This document shows positions 1-8,511 of a DNA stretch of 51,756 bases, piece after piece. Position numbers and translations under genes: made by a program. Positions within the stretch are counted from its first letter, which is position 1. Each line of letters opens with the position of its first letter. The stretch comes from Spirochaetales bacterium (GTDB lineage Bacteria > Spirochaetota > Spirochaetia > Treponematales > Treponemataceae). Location: contig QKAR01000096.1 in NCBI GenBank assembly GCA_003246335.1, positions 1-51,756 on the forward strand. Direction: 5' to 3'. The notes beneath the pieces were generated by a model. The model did not search any database and had not been told where the DNA came from. It was given only the letters and a program-made list of their open reading frames with translations.

Positions 1-489
1 TTCGTGAACGGGCAGGCGTTCGGCATAGCGGCGACGAGCCTCACCGGGCAGGCGCTCGGGCGGAAAGATCCCGCGGGCGCGAAGGCCGCCGCCCGGGCGT
101 GCCAAATAAGCGGCTCGTCGATCTCGAGCGCGCTCGGCGTCGCGATGTTCGTTTTCCGCGCGCCGCTCGCGTCCCTTTTTACCTCGGACGCCCACATCAT
201 CGAAATCGCCTCGGGCGCGCTCATTCTCGCCGCCGTTATTCAGCCGTTCCAGTCCTCGTTTCAGATTTACGCCGGCGCGCTCCGCGGCGCGGGAGACTCC
301 CTCTACCCGGCGATTTCCCTCGCCGTCGGCATTCTCCTCATCAGGCCATCGCTCTCGTTCGTTTTCGTCCATGTCCTGACGTGGGGACTGTTCGGGGCGT
401 GGCTCGCCCTGACGGTGGATCAGGTCGTGCGTTTTTTTCTCATTCTGAAACGCTTCGCGAGCGGGAAATGGATGGGGCTTTCTGTTTAG
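1..489 (+). CDS. MATE-family multidrug/Na+ exporter, C-terminal part (5' truncated by window edge)
   Basis: The reading frame is open from base 1 and ends with TAG at 487-489, so only the last ~162 residues are present. The fragment begins inside the second half of a MATE transporter. It has an AATSLTGQALGRKDPAGAKAAAR stretch typical of the loop after helix 7, then a hydrophobic segment, an LFTSDAHIIEIASGALILAAVIQPFQ region, and the GALRGAGDSLYP motif of the MATE/NorM C-half, followed by two more membrane helices. MATE proteins export cationic drugs or metabolites in exchange for Na+ or H+ across the inner membrane. The substrate cannot be told from this piece. The gene ends 4 bases past the end of the convergent gene at 486-899. 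Confidence 0.85.
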   Translation, partial: FVNGQAFGIAATSLTGQALGRKDPAGAKAAARACQISGSSISSALGVAMFVFRAPLASLFTSDAHIIEIASGALILAAVIQPFQSSFQIYAGALRGAGDSLYPAISLAVGILLIRPSLSFVFVHVLTWGLFGAWLALTVDQVVRFFLILKRFASGKWMGLSV

Positions 490-899
490 CGGGCGAACGC
501 GAGGATCATGAAAAGGAAAGCGGCGTTTACCGCGGCGAGCGCGGCTTTTCCCCGGCGAAGGTGGGCGGGCGGGTACTCGTTGCGGTCGCAGGAGCGCTGC
601 GCGATCCAAGCGAGGTCGTAAACGACGAGCGAAAGCGCGAAGTAAGCGACCATCAGGAATTCATCAGAAATAACCTTAATCGCGCCCAGTAGGGCGCCCG
701 CGAGAAGTCCCGCCGCGAAGGCGTACAGCACGACGCTGAGCCTGCGCGAAAGTCGAACCGCGTCGACGCGCGCGCGGCGTTCCGCGCGCATCCGCGAGAG
801 GCCCGCGAAAAAAAACCAACCGCGGGCGCGAAGCTGCACGATTATCGCGGAAACGAGCGCCATGAGGCCGAGCGCCGTCCCGGTAAGCAATAACACCAT
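486..899 (-). CDS. Small four-helix inner-membrane protein, unknown function (DUF3784-like)
   Basis: A ~137-residue protein with four predicted membrane segments: residues ~2-22, ~57-78, ~82-100 and ~118-135 counting from the ATG at 899. A very basic cytoplasmic loop (RMRAERRARVDAVRLSRR) lies between the first two. The layout, with a GWFFFAG motif after helix 1, resembles DUF3784-type small membrane proteins, but I would not name it firmly. The frame stays open to a TTG at 935 that overlaps the TGA of the upstream ligase gene as TTGA. Coupled initiation there is possible and would add 12 residues. I prefer 899 because the extra residues are polar and precede the first helix. It is the last gene of a two-gene minus-strand unit. 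Confidence 0.55.
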   Translation of the reverse strand: MVLLLTGTALGLMALVSAIIVQLRARGWFFFAGLSRMRAERRARVDAVRLSRRLSVVLYAFAAGLLAGALLGAIKVISDEFLMVAYFALSLVVYDLAWIAQRSCDRNEYPPAHLRRGKAALAAVNAAFLFMILAFAR

Positions 900-931
900 A
901 CCGTCGTTATAGCCCGACCCCGGATTGGCCG

Positions 932-2953
932 TCAACCGGCGAACAATCCGCCGATCTCCTCGCGGTAAATGTCGTTAATCCGGTGCCGCATCATTTCCTG
1001 CTTGCCGGACAGCTCCTTTCCCACCTGGAAAGACTCGGGCAAAAGGGTGAAGCGCGCGACGAACTCAAAGGGGCGAAAGCCCGCTTGGCGGTTCACGCGC
1101 GCGTCGATCTCGGTCCGGAACAGCTGAACGATTTCGGGGTCCTCAAGCAGGGCTTGATAGTCGTCGCGCTGAAGGTCGCGCTCGGCGGCGTAGGCGAGCA
1201 CCGCGTCGCGGCTCGGGACGATGAGGGCGGCGAGGTACTTTTTATCCTGCCCGAGAACGATCACCGACTCGACCATGGAGAACGACTTAATCGCGCGCTC
1301 GATCGGGGCGGGCTCCACGTTCTCGCCTCCGAGAAGGACGATCGTGTCCTTCGCGCGGCCGGTGATCTTGATGTCCCCGTCCCACGACATCATCACGAGG
1401 TCGCCGGTGTTGAACCAGCCGTCCGCGTCGATGACGCGCGCGGTGAGGTCGGGCCGCTTGAAGTAGCCGTTCATCACCTGCCCGCCGCGCACGACGAGCA
1501 CGCCGATTTTTCCCGGGGGAAGCCGTTCGGGTATGCGCCAGGAGCCGCGCACGGGGTCGGTTTCGAGAGCGCCCGCGGGCCGAGGCTCGATCGCGCCGCC
1601 CGCGCTTTCTATCGCGACGGAAAGCGCTTCCGCGTCGACGACGCGCACCTCGGTGTCGGCGAACGCGACGCCGATACAGCCCGGTTTCGGGTGCCATTGA
1701 TCGCGCAGGGACAAAAGCGGCGCGGTCTCGGTGATGCCGTATCCCTCGATCATCGTGATGCCGATCGCGCGGTAAAAAGCGTCAACCTCGCTTTGCAGGG
1801 CGCCGCCGCCCGAAATGCAGCTCCGCACGCGGCCGCCGAGCTTCATCCGTATTTTGCGGAACACGAGAAGGTCGCCGAGCGCGCGCAGGGGGCTCAACAG
1901 GGCGAACGGGACCGCGCCGGCGAGGGCGTCAAGCAAGCGCACGCGCTTCGTGAAGCGCGGCACGCGGCCGAGCATGAGGTCGCGCGCGTCGGCATAGCGC
2001 TTCCCGACGCCGACGAAAAAGTCAAAAAGGGCTTTTTTCGCCCCGCCCTCTTTTTTCACCGCGCGGAAAATTCCCGCGGCGAGCGCCTCCCATAGGCGCG
2101 GCACGCCGGGGATTAACTGCGGCCTGATTTTCGCGAGGTCGGGCAGCATGACCGACGCGATGGGTTTGGAATATGCGATGCCGCTCGCGCGCTCGATCGC
2201 GATGTACTGCATGAGCCGCTCGAAACTGTGCCATACGGGCAGGACCGAAAGCCACATATCGCCGCTTTCGCCGTATAGGACGCTCGGCGTCCGCTCGAGC
2301 TGCCAGGCGTAGTTCGCGTGCGTGAGGATGACGCCTTTCGGGTCGCCGGTCGTTCCCGAGGTGAAAATGAGCGTGGCGATTTCGCTCCCGACGCCGCGTT
2401 CGAGCTCCGCCTCAAGGAGGGCGGTCTTAGACGCGTCGGAGGCGCGCGCGGCGGATCCTTCCGCGAGCAGGGCCGAGAATGGGCTGAGCGCGACCCCCCG
2501 GTCCCGCGCAAAAGCGAAATCTTCCTCGGTCGGCTCGTTGAACATAACGAGCCGCTCGAGCAGGGGAAGGCTGTCCCGCTCTTTCAGGATTTTAGCGAGT
2601 TGGCTTTTGTTCTCGACGAAAGCGAGCCGACAGTCCGTCGACGAGAGGATGAACGCGATTTCGCGTTCCATGGAGTCGCAGCCGCGCGGAACGTCCGCCG
2701 CGCCGAGGCATTGCACCGCAAGGTCGGAAATGAGCCATTCGCGGCGGTTGTCGGAAATGAGGCCGACGTGATCGCCGCGCTGAACGCCGATTTCGCGGAG
2801 GGACTCGGCGAGATCGAGCATATCGGCGTATAGCTGCGCGTACGTTCTATACGCGAACTCCCCCGACGCGGTTTTATACGCCTGCGCGACGACGTCGGGA
2901 TTCGCCTCCATGCGCGATTTAAAAATTTTGGGAACGGTTACCGGAATGGCCAT
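932..2953 (-). CDS. Long-chain fatty-acid--CoA ligase (AMP-forming)
   Basis: Activates a fatty acid to acyl-AMP and then acyl-CoA at the cytoplasmic face, feeding phospholipid synthesis from host or environmental fatty acids. The ~673-residue length is typical of the bacterial long-chain ACS group (FAA1/FadD15 type). Visible motifs are the ATP-binding IFTSGTTGDPKG (residues ~197-208), the GYGITETAPLLS motif (A5-type, Tyr-Gly-x-Thr-Glu), GWFNTGDL, and the C-terminal KDTIVLLGGENVEPAPIE hinge and lysine region. I place the start at ATG 2953, not at upstream ATGs, because GGAGG lies about 5 bases before it. It is divergent from recO, with ~110 bases between the starts. Fatty-acid scavenging fits spirochaetes that lack full de novo synthesis; that link is inference. 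Confidence 0.9.
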   Translation of the reverse strand: MAIPVTVPKIFKSRMEANPDVVAQAYKTASGEFAYRTYAQLYADMLDLAESLREIGVQRGDHVGLISDNRREWLISDLAVQCLGAADVPRGCDSMEREIAFILSSTDCRLAFVENKSQLAKILKERDSLPLLERLVMFNEPTEEDFAFARDRGVALSPFSALLAEGSAARASDASKTALLEAELERGVGSEIATLIFTSGTTGDPKGVILTHANYAWQLERTPSVLYGESGDMWLSVLPVWHSFERLMQYIAIERASGIAYSKPIASVMLPDLAKIRPQLIPGVPRLWEALAAGIFRAVKKEGGAKKALFDFFVGVGKRYADARDLMLGRVPRFTKRVRLLDALAGAVPFALLSPLRALGDLLVFRKIRMKLGGRVRSCISGGGALQSEVDAFYRAIGITMIEGYGITETAPLLSLRDQWHPKPGCIGVAFADTEVRVVDAEALSVAIESAGGAIEPRPAGALETDPVRGSWRIPERLPPGKIGVLVVRGGQVMNGYFKRPDLTARVIDADGWFNTGDLVMMSWDGDIKITGRAKDTIVLLGGENVEPAPIERAIKSFSMVESVIVLGQDKKYLAALIVPSRDAVLAYAAERDLQRDDYQALLEDPEIVQLFRTEIDARVNRQAGFRPFEFVARFTLLPESFQVGKELSGKQEMMRHRINDIYREEIGGLFAG

Positions 2954-3029
2954 GAAATCCTCCATCACTAATACATAAATGCGTTTTTTGTCGTAATGTC
3001 AATAAGATTGTACCGGAGACGGGCTTTCA

Positions 3030-3059
3030 TTGACAGCGGACGCGCTATTCTCCCATTAT
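3030..3059 (+). promoter_or_regulatory. Sigma-70 promoter for recO operon; predicts leaderless start
   Basis: TTGACA at 3030-3035, an 18-base spacer, and CATTAT at 3054-3059. The recO ATG is at 3066, six bases after the -10 box, so the expected transcription start falls on or beside the A of ATG. There is no Shine-Dalgarno in the bases before 3066. Confidence 0.65.
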
Positions 3060-3065
3060 GGTAGC

Positions 3066-3866
3066 ATGGCTTCGCGTTCATGGACAGGAAAAGCGCTCGT
3101 CGTATCGCTGACGACTTTCGGCGAAGGCCACCGGGAAGCCCTCCTTTTAACCGAAGAGCGGGGACTCGTGCGCGCGGCGGTATTCGGCGGCGCGAAAAGC
3201 AAGCTCAAATCCCTCGTTTCGCCCTGGCACTCGGGAAACGTCTGGATTTATACCGATCCGGTTAAAAAAACGTCAAAAATAACGGATTTCGAGGTCCTTT
3301 CGTACCGACCGGGACTCCGGGAAAACCTCACGCGCTCGTGGTGCGCCTCCGTGTGCGCGGAAATCGTCGCGCGGAGCCACGGCTCCGCCGATTGGCGACT
3401 CGTCAACGGCTTCCTCGAAGGGATCGCCGTATCGGACGAAACTGAGTGCCGTTACGCCCTTCTGCGTTTTTTTTGGAGACTGCTCGTCTCCTCGGGCGTC
3501 GCCCCGGATTTAAGCTACTGCCCGCGCTGCAGCCGCGCGTATGAAGGCGAAAACGAGTTGGGCTTCCGCGCGGAGCGAGGCCCCGAAGGTGGCCAAAACG
3601 AGCCGAATGAGATACTATACTATTCGCCGTTAGATGAGGCATTTTTGTGCGAATCGTGCGCGCGCGTCGACGAGCGGCGTTTTCCCCTATCCGAAAGCTC
3701 CGCGCGCTGGCTCACCGCGGTCGCCGAGCGACGCCCGTCCCAATCGCGATCCCAGCGGCCGAGCGGTCCAGAATTCGCCGAAATCCGGCAACTGTTATTT
3801 TTTCTCGTTTCGAGGTTGATCGACGGTCCGCTCAAGAGCCTCCAGACCGCCGACGGAATCCTGTAA
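3066..3866 (+). CDS. recO: DNA repair protein RecO
   Basis: RecO works with RecF and RecR to load RecA on SSB-coated single-stranded DNA in gap repair. The ~266-residue protein has the N-terminal OB-fold pattern (KALVVSLTTFGEGHREALLLTEERGLVRAAVFGGAKSK), a helical middle, and a zinc site with CPRC (residues ~156-159) and CESC (~199-202). The ATG at 3066 gives the usual N-terminus, with the first strand about 8 residues in. A TTG at 3030 would add 12 residues but is itself the -35 box. The start has no Shine-Dalgarno and sits 6 bases after a -10 element, so it is probably leaderless. It heads a four-gene operon with pyrimidine phosphorylase, recJ and an M23 peptidase. Confidence 0.92.
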   Translation: MASRSWTGKALVVSLTTFGEGHREALLLTEERGLVRAAVFGGAKSKLKSLVSPWHSGNVWIYTDPVKKTSKITDFEVLSYRPGLRENLTRSWCASVCAEIVARSHGSADWRLVNGFLEGIAVSDETECRYALLRFFWRLLVSSGVAPDLSYCPRCSRAYEGENELGFRAERGPEGGQNEPNEILYYSPLDEAFLCESCARVDERRFPLSESSARWLTAVAERRPSQSRSQRPSGPEFAEIRQLLFFLVSRLIDGPLKSLQTADGIL

Positions 3867-3880
3867 TTAAGGAGCGTAGT

Positions 3881-5209
3881 ATGCGCGCAGTCGATATTAT
3901 CATGAAAAAACGCGGCGGGCCCGGCCGACCGAACGGAAGCGAGCTTTCGAGGGAAGAAATCGAATTCCTCATCGGCGGATACGTGAAGGGAGAAATCCCC
4001 GAGTATCAAGTCTCAAGCTGGCTTATGGCGGTTTTTTTTAACGGGATGACCTTCGCCGAAACCGGCGTCCTCACCGACGTCATGCTGAAGTCCGGCGGCG
4101 TCATCGACCTTTCGGGCATCGCCGGCCCCTTCGTGGACAAGCATTCGACCGGCGGCGTCGGGGACAAAATATCCCTGCCGCTCGCGCCGATCGTCGCGGC
4201 CCTGGGCGTAAAAGACCCGATGATGAGCGGCCGCGCGCTCGGCCATACCGGCGGCACGCTCGACAAGCTCGAGTCGATCACCGGCTACCGGACCGGCCTT
4301 TCCGTCCCCGAATTCCGCGACTTCATCCAGAAAACCGGCTTCGCCATGACCGGCCAAACGAAGGAAATCGTTCCGGCGGACCGGCTCCTCTACGCCCTCC
4401 GGGACGTGACCGGAACGGTCGAGTCGGTACCGCTCATCACGGCGAGCATCCTCTCGAAAAAAGTCGCCGAAGGCGCGGATTCACTCGTTTTTGACGTAAA
4501 ATGCGGGACGGGCGCCTTCATGAAAAATATCGACGACGCGAAACGCCTCGCCGAAAGCCTCGTCGGAACCGGACAGGCGATGGGCAAGAAAGTCGTCGCA
4601 CTCATTACCGACATGAACGAGCCGCTCGGCGACACCGTGGGAAACTTCCTCGAAATCGAGGAAACGATGGATATCCTCGAGGGCAAGGGCCCAGCCGACG
4701 TGACCGAACTCACCCTCGCTATCGCCGCCTGGATGGCCGTACTCGGCGAACGCGCGAAAACCGTCGCCGAGGGCCGATCCTTGGCCGAAAAAGCCGTCGC
4801 CTCGGGCCGCGCGATGGAATTGTTCCTCGAGAACGTCGCGCTCCAGGGAGGCGACGCGAAAAAACTCCTTGCCGACCGCGGCAAGCGGCGGAGCGCCCAT
4901 CGCGCGGAATTCCGCGCGGCGAGCGACGGCTATATCGCGTCGATCGAGGCGTTCAAGACCGGCCTCGCCGGCGTCTACCTCGGCGTCGGGCGCAACCGAA
5001 CGGAAGAGGCGGTCTGCCCCGAGGCGGGCATGATTCTCCATAAACATAAGGGCGACGCGGTGAAAAAAGGCGACCTCATCATGGAAGTGTACGGAAAAGA
5101 CGAGGCAAGCCTCGAGCCGGCCCTCAAACTCATCGGAGAGGCGGTTTCCTACGCAAGCGAGCGCCCGGCCGCGGGTAAACTCATCCTGGGGGAAATTACC
5201 GCCGTATGA
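3881..5209 (+). CDS. deoA: Thymidine/pyrimidine-nucleoside phosphorylase
   Basis: Phosphorolysis of thymidine, deoxyuridine or uridine to base plus (deoxy)ribose-1-phosphate, for pyrimidine salvage and pentose use. It is 442 residues, the normal family length. The N-terminal helical domain (MRAVDIIMKKRGG.., FMTGYVKGEI-like GGYVKGEIPEYQVSSWLMA) is followed by the phosphate-binding KHSTGGVGDKISL and the family signature SGRALGHTGGTLDKLESI. A C-terminal alpha/beta domain carries AGMILHKHKGDAVKKGD. The start at 3881 has AAGGAG six bases upstream. The frame stays open further upstream inside recO, but that is only overlap. The stop TGA overlaps the recJ ATG as ATGA. Whether the enzyme is the strict thymidine form (DeoA) or the broad pyrimidine form (Pdp) cannot be told by eye. 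Confidence 0.92.
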   Translation: MRAVDIIMKKRGGPGRPNGSELSREEIEFLIGGYVKGEIPEYQVSSWLMAVFFNGMTFAETGVLTDVMLKSGGVIDLSGIAGPFVDKHSTGGVGDKISLPLAPIVAALGVKDPMMSGRALGHTGGTLDKLESITGYRTGLSVPEFRDFIQKTGFAMTGQTKEIVPADRLLYALRDVTGTVESVPLITASILSKKVAEGADSLVFDVKCGTGAFMKNIDDAKRLAESLVGTGQAMGKKVVALITDMNEPLGDTVGNFLEIEETMDILEGKGPADVTELTLAIAAWMAVLGERAKTVAEGRSLAEKAVASGRAMELFLENVALQGGDAKKLLADRGKRRSAHRAEFRAASDGYIASIEAFKTGLAGVYLGVGRNRTEEAVCPEAGMILHKHKGDAVKKGDLIMEVYGKDEASLEPALKLIGEAVSYASERPAAGKLILGEITAV

Positions 5210-7344
5210 TCTGGAACAAGAAAAACGTCGGCCGCGAGCTCATTCACGAACTCACCGCGCGCTACGGCTGCGACTCTCTCACCGCGTCAATTCTCGCCCG
5301 GCGCAATGTCCTCGAAGGACCGGATCTCCTTTTTTACCTTGAGGACGATCTGCGCTATCTTCACAACCCCTTCCTCTTTTCGGCGATGGAAGACGCGGTC
5401 GACCGCGTGCTCGACGCCCGGGAAGAAGGCGAAAAAGTCCTCATTTTCGGGGATCGGGACGTCGACGGCATCACCAGCACGACGATTCTCTATCAGGCGC
5501 TCACCGACCTCGGTCTCGACGTCGCGTGGAAAGTGCCGACGGGGAACGACCCGTACGGGCTTACGGTCGAGGCGGTCGAGGAACACGCGAAAAATTTCGG
5601 CTCGCTCATCATCACCGTGGACTGCGGCATCTCCTGCGTCCCGGAAATCGCCCGCGCCGCGGAGCTCGGCATCGACGTCATCGTGCTCGATCACCATAAT
5701 CCGCAGGACGAGCTACCGCAGGCCGTCGCCGTCATCAACCCGAAAATCGAGGGCTCGGGCTACCCGTTCCGCGACCTCGCCGGTTGCGCCGTCGCCTGGA
5801 AATTCGTCACGGCGCTCCGCTTCGCGCAGACGGAGCTCTATAAGCAGCCGATATGCCTCCTGAACGTGCGCCCGGCGAACGAGGCGTTCGTCGTCGAGGC
5901 CGTTAAAGTCATCAACATGACGCCGATCGACCGCATCGCCGAGACTATCATACCCGGCATGGTGAAAATTTCGCAGACGCGGCTCGAACCCTTCCTCCGG
6001 GGACAGCAAATTTTCGTGTGGGACGCCGAAATGCAGAAAGTCCAGTTAGCCCGCATTTTCGGCAAGGGCGTCGAATTCAATTTCCTCGACATCGCGCCCG
6101 AAGTCGAGAAAGTGATCCCGGCCGTTCGGGGCATGAGCCTTTTGCGGCTCAAGGACCTTTCGCGCATCGCGAAATACTCCGACGCGCCCGTGAGTGAGCT
6201 CGACGGGTTCCTCAATATTTTCGTCACCTTCGTGCAAAAGCGGAACGCGATATTCGGCGAGCGGGAGTCGTCCGAGCTCGAGCTCGTCGCCCTCGGCACC
6301 CTCGCCGACCTCATGCCGCTCCAAAACGAAAACCGCATCCTCGTCAGGCGGGGACTCGCCGCGATCAACGATAAGCCGCGCGCCGGCCTCGCGGAACTGC
6401 TCGCCCGGCAGGGCCTCGTCGGGCGCAAAATCGGCACCACCGACCTCGCCTGGCAAATATCGCCGGCGATTAACGCGACCGGCCGCATGGGCAAGCCCGA
6501 GACGGCGGTCAGGCTTTTAATCACGGACGACCAAGCCGAGCGGGATCGCCTCGTCGGCGAAATAATCCAAATGAACGACGACCGCAAGCAGCTCGGCTCG
6601 GACGGATGGACCGTGGTCGAGCCGATCGCCCGCGAGAGCCTCGCCCGCTACCACGAGAAAATCACGGTCGCCGCGAGCGAGGAAATCCATCGCGGCGTCA
6701 CCGGCATCATGGCGAACCGGCTCGCGGGCTGCTTTCACGTTCCCGCCATCGTCATCTGCTTTATGGAAGATGGTACCGCCGTCGGCTCCATGCGCTCGGC
6801 GCGGGGACTCAACCTCGACTGTCTCCTTGAGCCGTGCGCGGACATTTTCCTCGATCACGGCGGGCACGCGTTCGCCGCGGGCTTCAGCCTTAAGCGCGAG
6901 CGGCTCGCCGAATTTCTTTCCCGCATTGAGCGGCTTTCGGAGGACTTAAGCATTCCCGATTCCGCCGAGGAAGGAGAGGTCGACGTCGACGCGGAAATCC
7001 CCCACGAATATCTTTCGCCCGCCCTCCTCGAGGTTACCGACCGGTTCGAGCCGTACGGCGAGGGGAACGATCCGCTCGTTTTCATGGCGAAAAAAGTCAA
7101 GATCATGGGCGCGAACATCATGGGGAAAACCGAGAAGCAACACCTCAAGCTGACGTTCGACTGCGGCAAGTATAAATGGCCGGCCATTTTCTGGCAGGCG
7201 GCCGAACGGCTTGACCGCGATTTTTCCGTCGGCGACGACGTGGACGCCGTCTTTCAGGTTAACCGGAACACGTTCAAAGGAACTGAAACCCCGCAAATGA
7301 TCCTGCAAGACGTGCGGAAGACCGTCGCGCAGGGCTCGGCGTGA
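5206..7344 (+). CDS. recJ: Single-stranded-DNA exonuclease RecJ (long form)
   Basis: 5'-3' ssDNA exonuclease of the DHH superfamily, used in RecFOR gap repair and mismatch repair; sharing an operon with recO fits. DHH motif I is D83-x-D85-x-D87 (FGDRDVDGIT), then DCGIS at D139 and DHH at 162-164. The DHHA1 motif is DHGGHAFAAG around H554, followed by a C-terminal OB domain. At 712 residues it is longer than the usual ~570. Most of the excess is an insertion of ~130 residues (about 210-355) between the DHH motif and LVALGTLADLMPL. The ATG overlaps the upstream stop (ATGA), and the stop overlaps the next gene's GTG (GTGA), so translation is coupled. Confidence 0.93.
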   Translation: MIWNKKNVGRELIHELTARYGCDSLTASILARRNVLEGPDLLFYLEDDLRYLHNPFLFSAMEDAVDRVLDAREEGEKVLIFGDRDVDGITSTTILYQALTDLGLDVAWKVPTGNDPYGLTVEAVEEHAKNFGSLIITVDCGISCVPEIARAAELGIDVIVLDHHNPQDELPQAVAVINPKIEGSGYPFRDLAGCAVAWKFVTALRFAQTELYKQPICLLNVRPANEAFVVEAVKVINMTPIDRIAETIIPGMVKISQTRLEPFLRGQQIFVWDAEMQKVQLARIFGKGVEFNFLDIAPEVEKVIPAVRGMSLLRLKDLSRIAKYSDAPVSELDGFLNIFVTFVQKRNAIFGERESSELELVALGTLADLMPLQNENRILVRRGLAAINDKPRAGLAELLARQGLVGRKIGTTDLAWQISPAINATGRMGKPETAVRLLITDDQAERDRLVGEIIQMNDDRKQLGSDGWTVVEPIARESLARYHEKITVAASEEIHRGVTGIMANRLAGCFHVPAIVICFMEDGTAVGSMRSARGLNLDCLLEPCADIFLDHGGHAFAAGFSLKRERLAEFLSRIERLSEDLSIPDSAEEGEVDVDAEIPHEYLSPALLEVTDRFEPYGEGNDPLVFMAKKVKIMGANIMGKTEKQHLKLTFDCGKYKWPAIFWQAAERLDRDFSVGDDVDAVFQVNRNTFKGTETPQMILQDVRKTVAQGSA

Positions 7345-8486
7345 GGCAATTCGCCCGAGGCGTATGCGCGCGCGCGGACTCTCAAGGCGCGCGGGTAAGG
7401 CGATCTTCGACCGATCTCGCGCGGTTCGCGGCGAAAAATCCCAAAGGGGTCCGGCGCGCGACGAGGTTTGCCGGCGCGTTGGCGGCGGCGTTTCTGATTG
7501 TCGGAACCGTCGCGTATGCTCAGGAATCGGGAACCTCCGCCGCGCGAGACGCTACGACCGAACGCGTTTTCTCCCTGCCGGGGAGCGCCTTTCCCGGCGA
7601 CTGCTCCCCCGTATTATTTTTCGCGGACGCAGACACCTACCTTTCCGACGGCGAGGCGCGTATCGTCGCCTCAGACGGGACCATTGTCGCGAAAGCGGCC
7701 GCCTTTTCGCTCGGGACGGCTCGATCTTCCCGCGAAATCATGATCGCCGCCTATCCGCCCCGCGCGGGTTTCGCGGTATTCATCGAAAAAAAACCGACGC
7801 TCGTCGCCTTGCTCGCCCTCCCCTCTTGGGCGAAGCCGGGGGACTATGATCTTCGCGCGTCGTGCCGGGCGAGTCGATTCCCTTCCGGTCCCGCGCGCGA
7901 AATCGCGGGCGAGCGGAGCTTCACCGTCGAGAAAAAAAAATTCCCGTCGGAAACGGTGCGGCTCAACGCCGCGAACGCCGCGATCAAAACCGATGACAGC
8001 GATGAGCGGAAAGCGCAAATAGCGCGACTTAACGATATGCTGCTTAATTACGACGACGCGGCCCCACGCTTTCGCGGACCCTTCGCCCAGCCCGTGGCGA
8101 CAAAGCGCCGAACATCCGCGTACGCCCATCGCCGCGTCTATCGCTATCCCAATCGATCCTCGACGACCGAAGTGCACGCCGGCATCGATTTCGGCGTTCC
8201 CGTCGGTACGCCCGTGCGGGCGGCGGGGGACGGACTCGTCGTCATGGCCGAAAGGCGCATATCGACGGGGTGGACCGTCGCGCTGGAACATGAGCCGGGA
8301 GTGTACAGCCTGTATTATCACTTAAGCGAAATTCTCGTCACGGCCGGAGACCGCGTCGAAACGGGACAAGTCATGGCAAAATCGGGAAACACGGGGTTTT
8401 CGACCGGGCCGCATCTCCATTGGGAATTCCGCGTGAACGGCGTGGCGGTCTCGCCCGATTGGTTTACGCAAAACGAAATCTGGTAG
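7341..8486 (+). CDS. Secreted M23 (LytM-type) metallopeptidase
   Basis: 381 residues. A basic N-terminal stretch of ~37 residues precedes a hydrophobic signal sequence (AGALAAAFLIVGTVAYAQE, about 44-62), so the protein should be exported to the periplasm. The C-terminal domain (~255-375) is a peptidase M23 fold with H279-x3-D283 (HAGIDFG) and H358-L-H360 (HLHW) as zinc ligands and catalytic His. All are present, so it is likely an active peptidoglycan endopeptidase. The start is GTG 7341, overlapping the recJ stop; no other start codon lies in frame before the signal peptide. The unusually long N-region might mean poor or delayed signal recognition. Co-transcription with DNA-repair genes has no obvious functional reason. 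Confidence 0.88.
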   Translation: MRQFARGVCARADSQGARVRRSSTDLARFAAKNPKGVRRATRFAGALAAAFLIVGTVAYAQESGTSAARDATTERVFSLPGSAFPGDCSPVLFFADADTYLSDGEARIVASDGTIVAKAAAFSLGTARSSREIMIAAYPPRAGFAVFIEKKPTLVALLALPSWAKPGDYDLRASCRASRFPSGPAREIAGERSFTVEKKKFPSETVRLNAANAAIKTDDSDERKAQIARLNDMLLNYDDAAPRFRGPFAQPVATKRRTSAYAHRRVYRYPNRSSTTEVHAGIDFGVPVGTPVRAAGDGLVVMAERRISTGWTVALEHEPGVYSLYYHLSEILVTAGDRVETGQVMAKSGNTGFSTGPHLHWEFRVNGVAVSPDWFTQNEIW

Positions 8487-8511
8487 TCTGAAATACGCGC
8501 GTTAATACCTT

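Noticed and set aside
983-2095. 370-codon frame antisense to the acyl-CoA ligase
   Set aside because: Lies entirely within a well-supported ligase gene, and its translation has no domain pattern.
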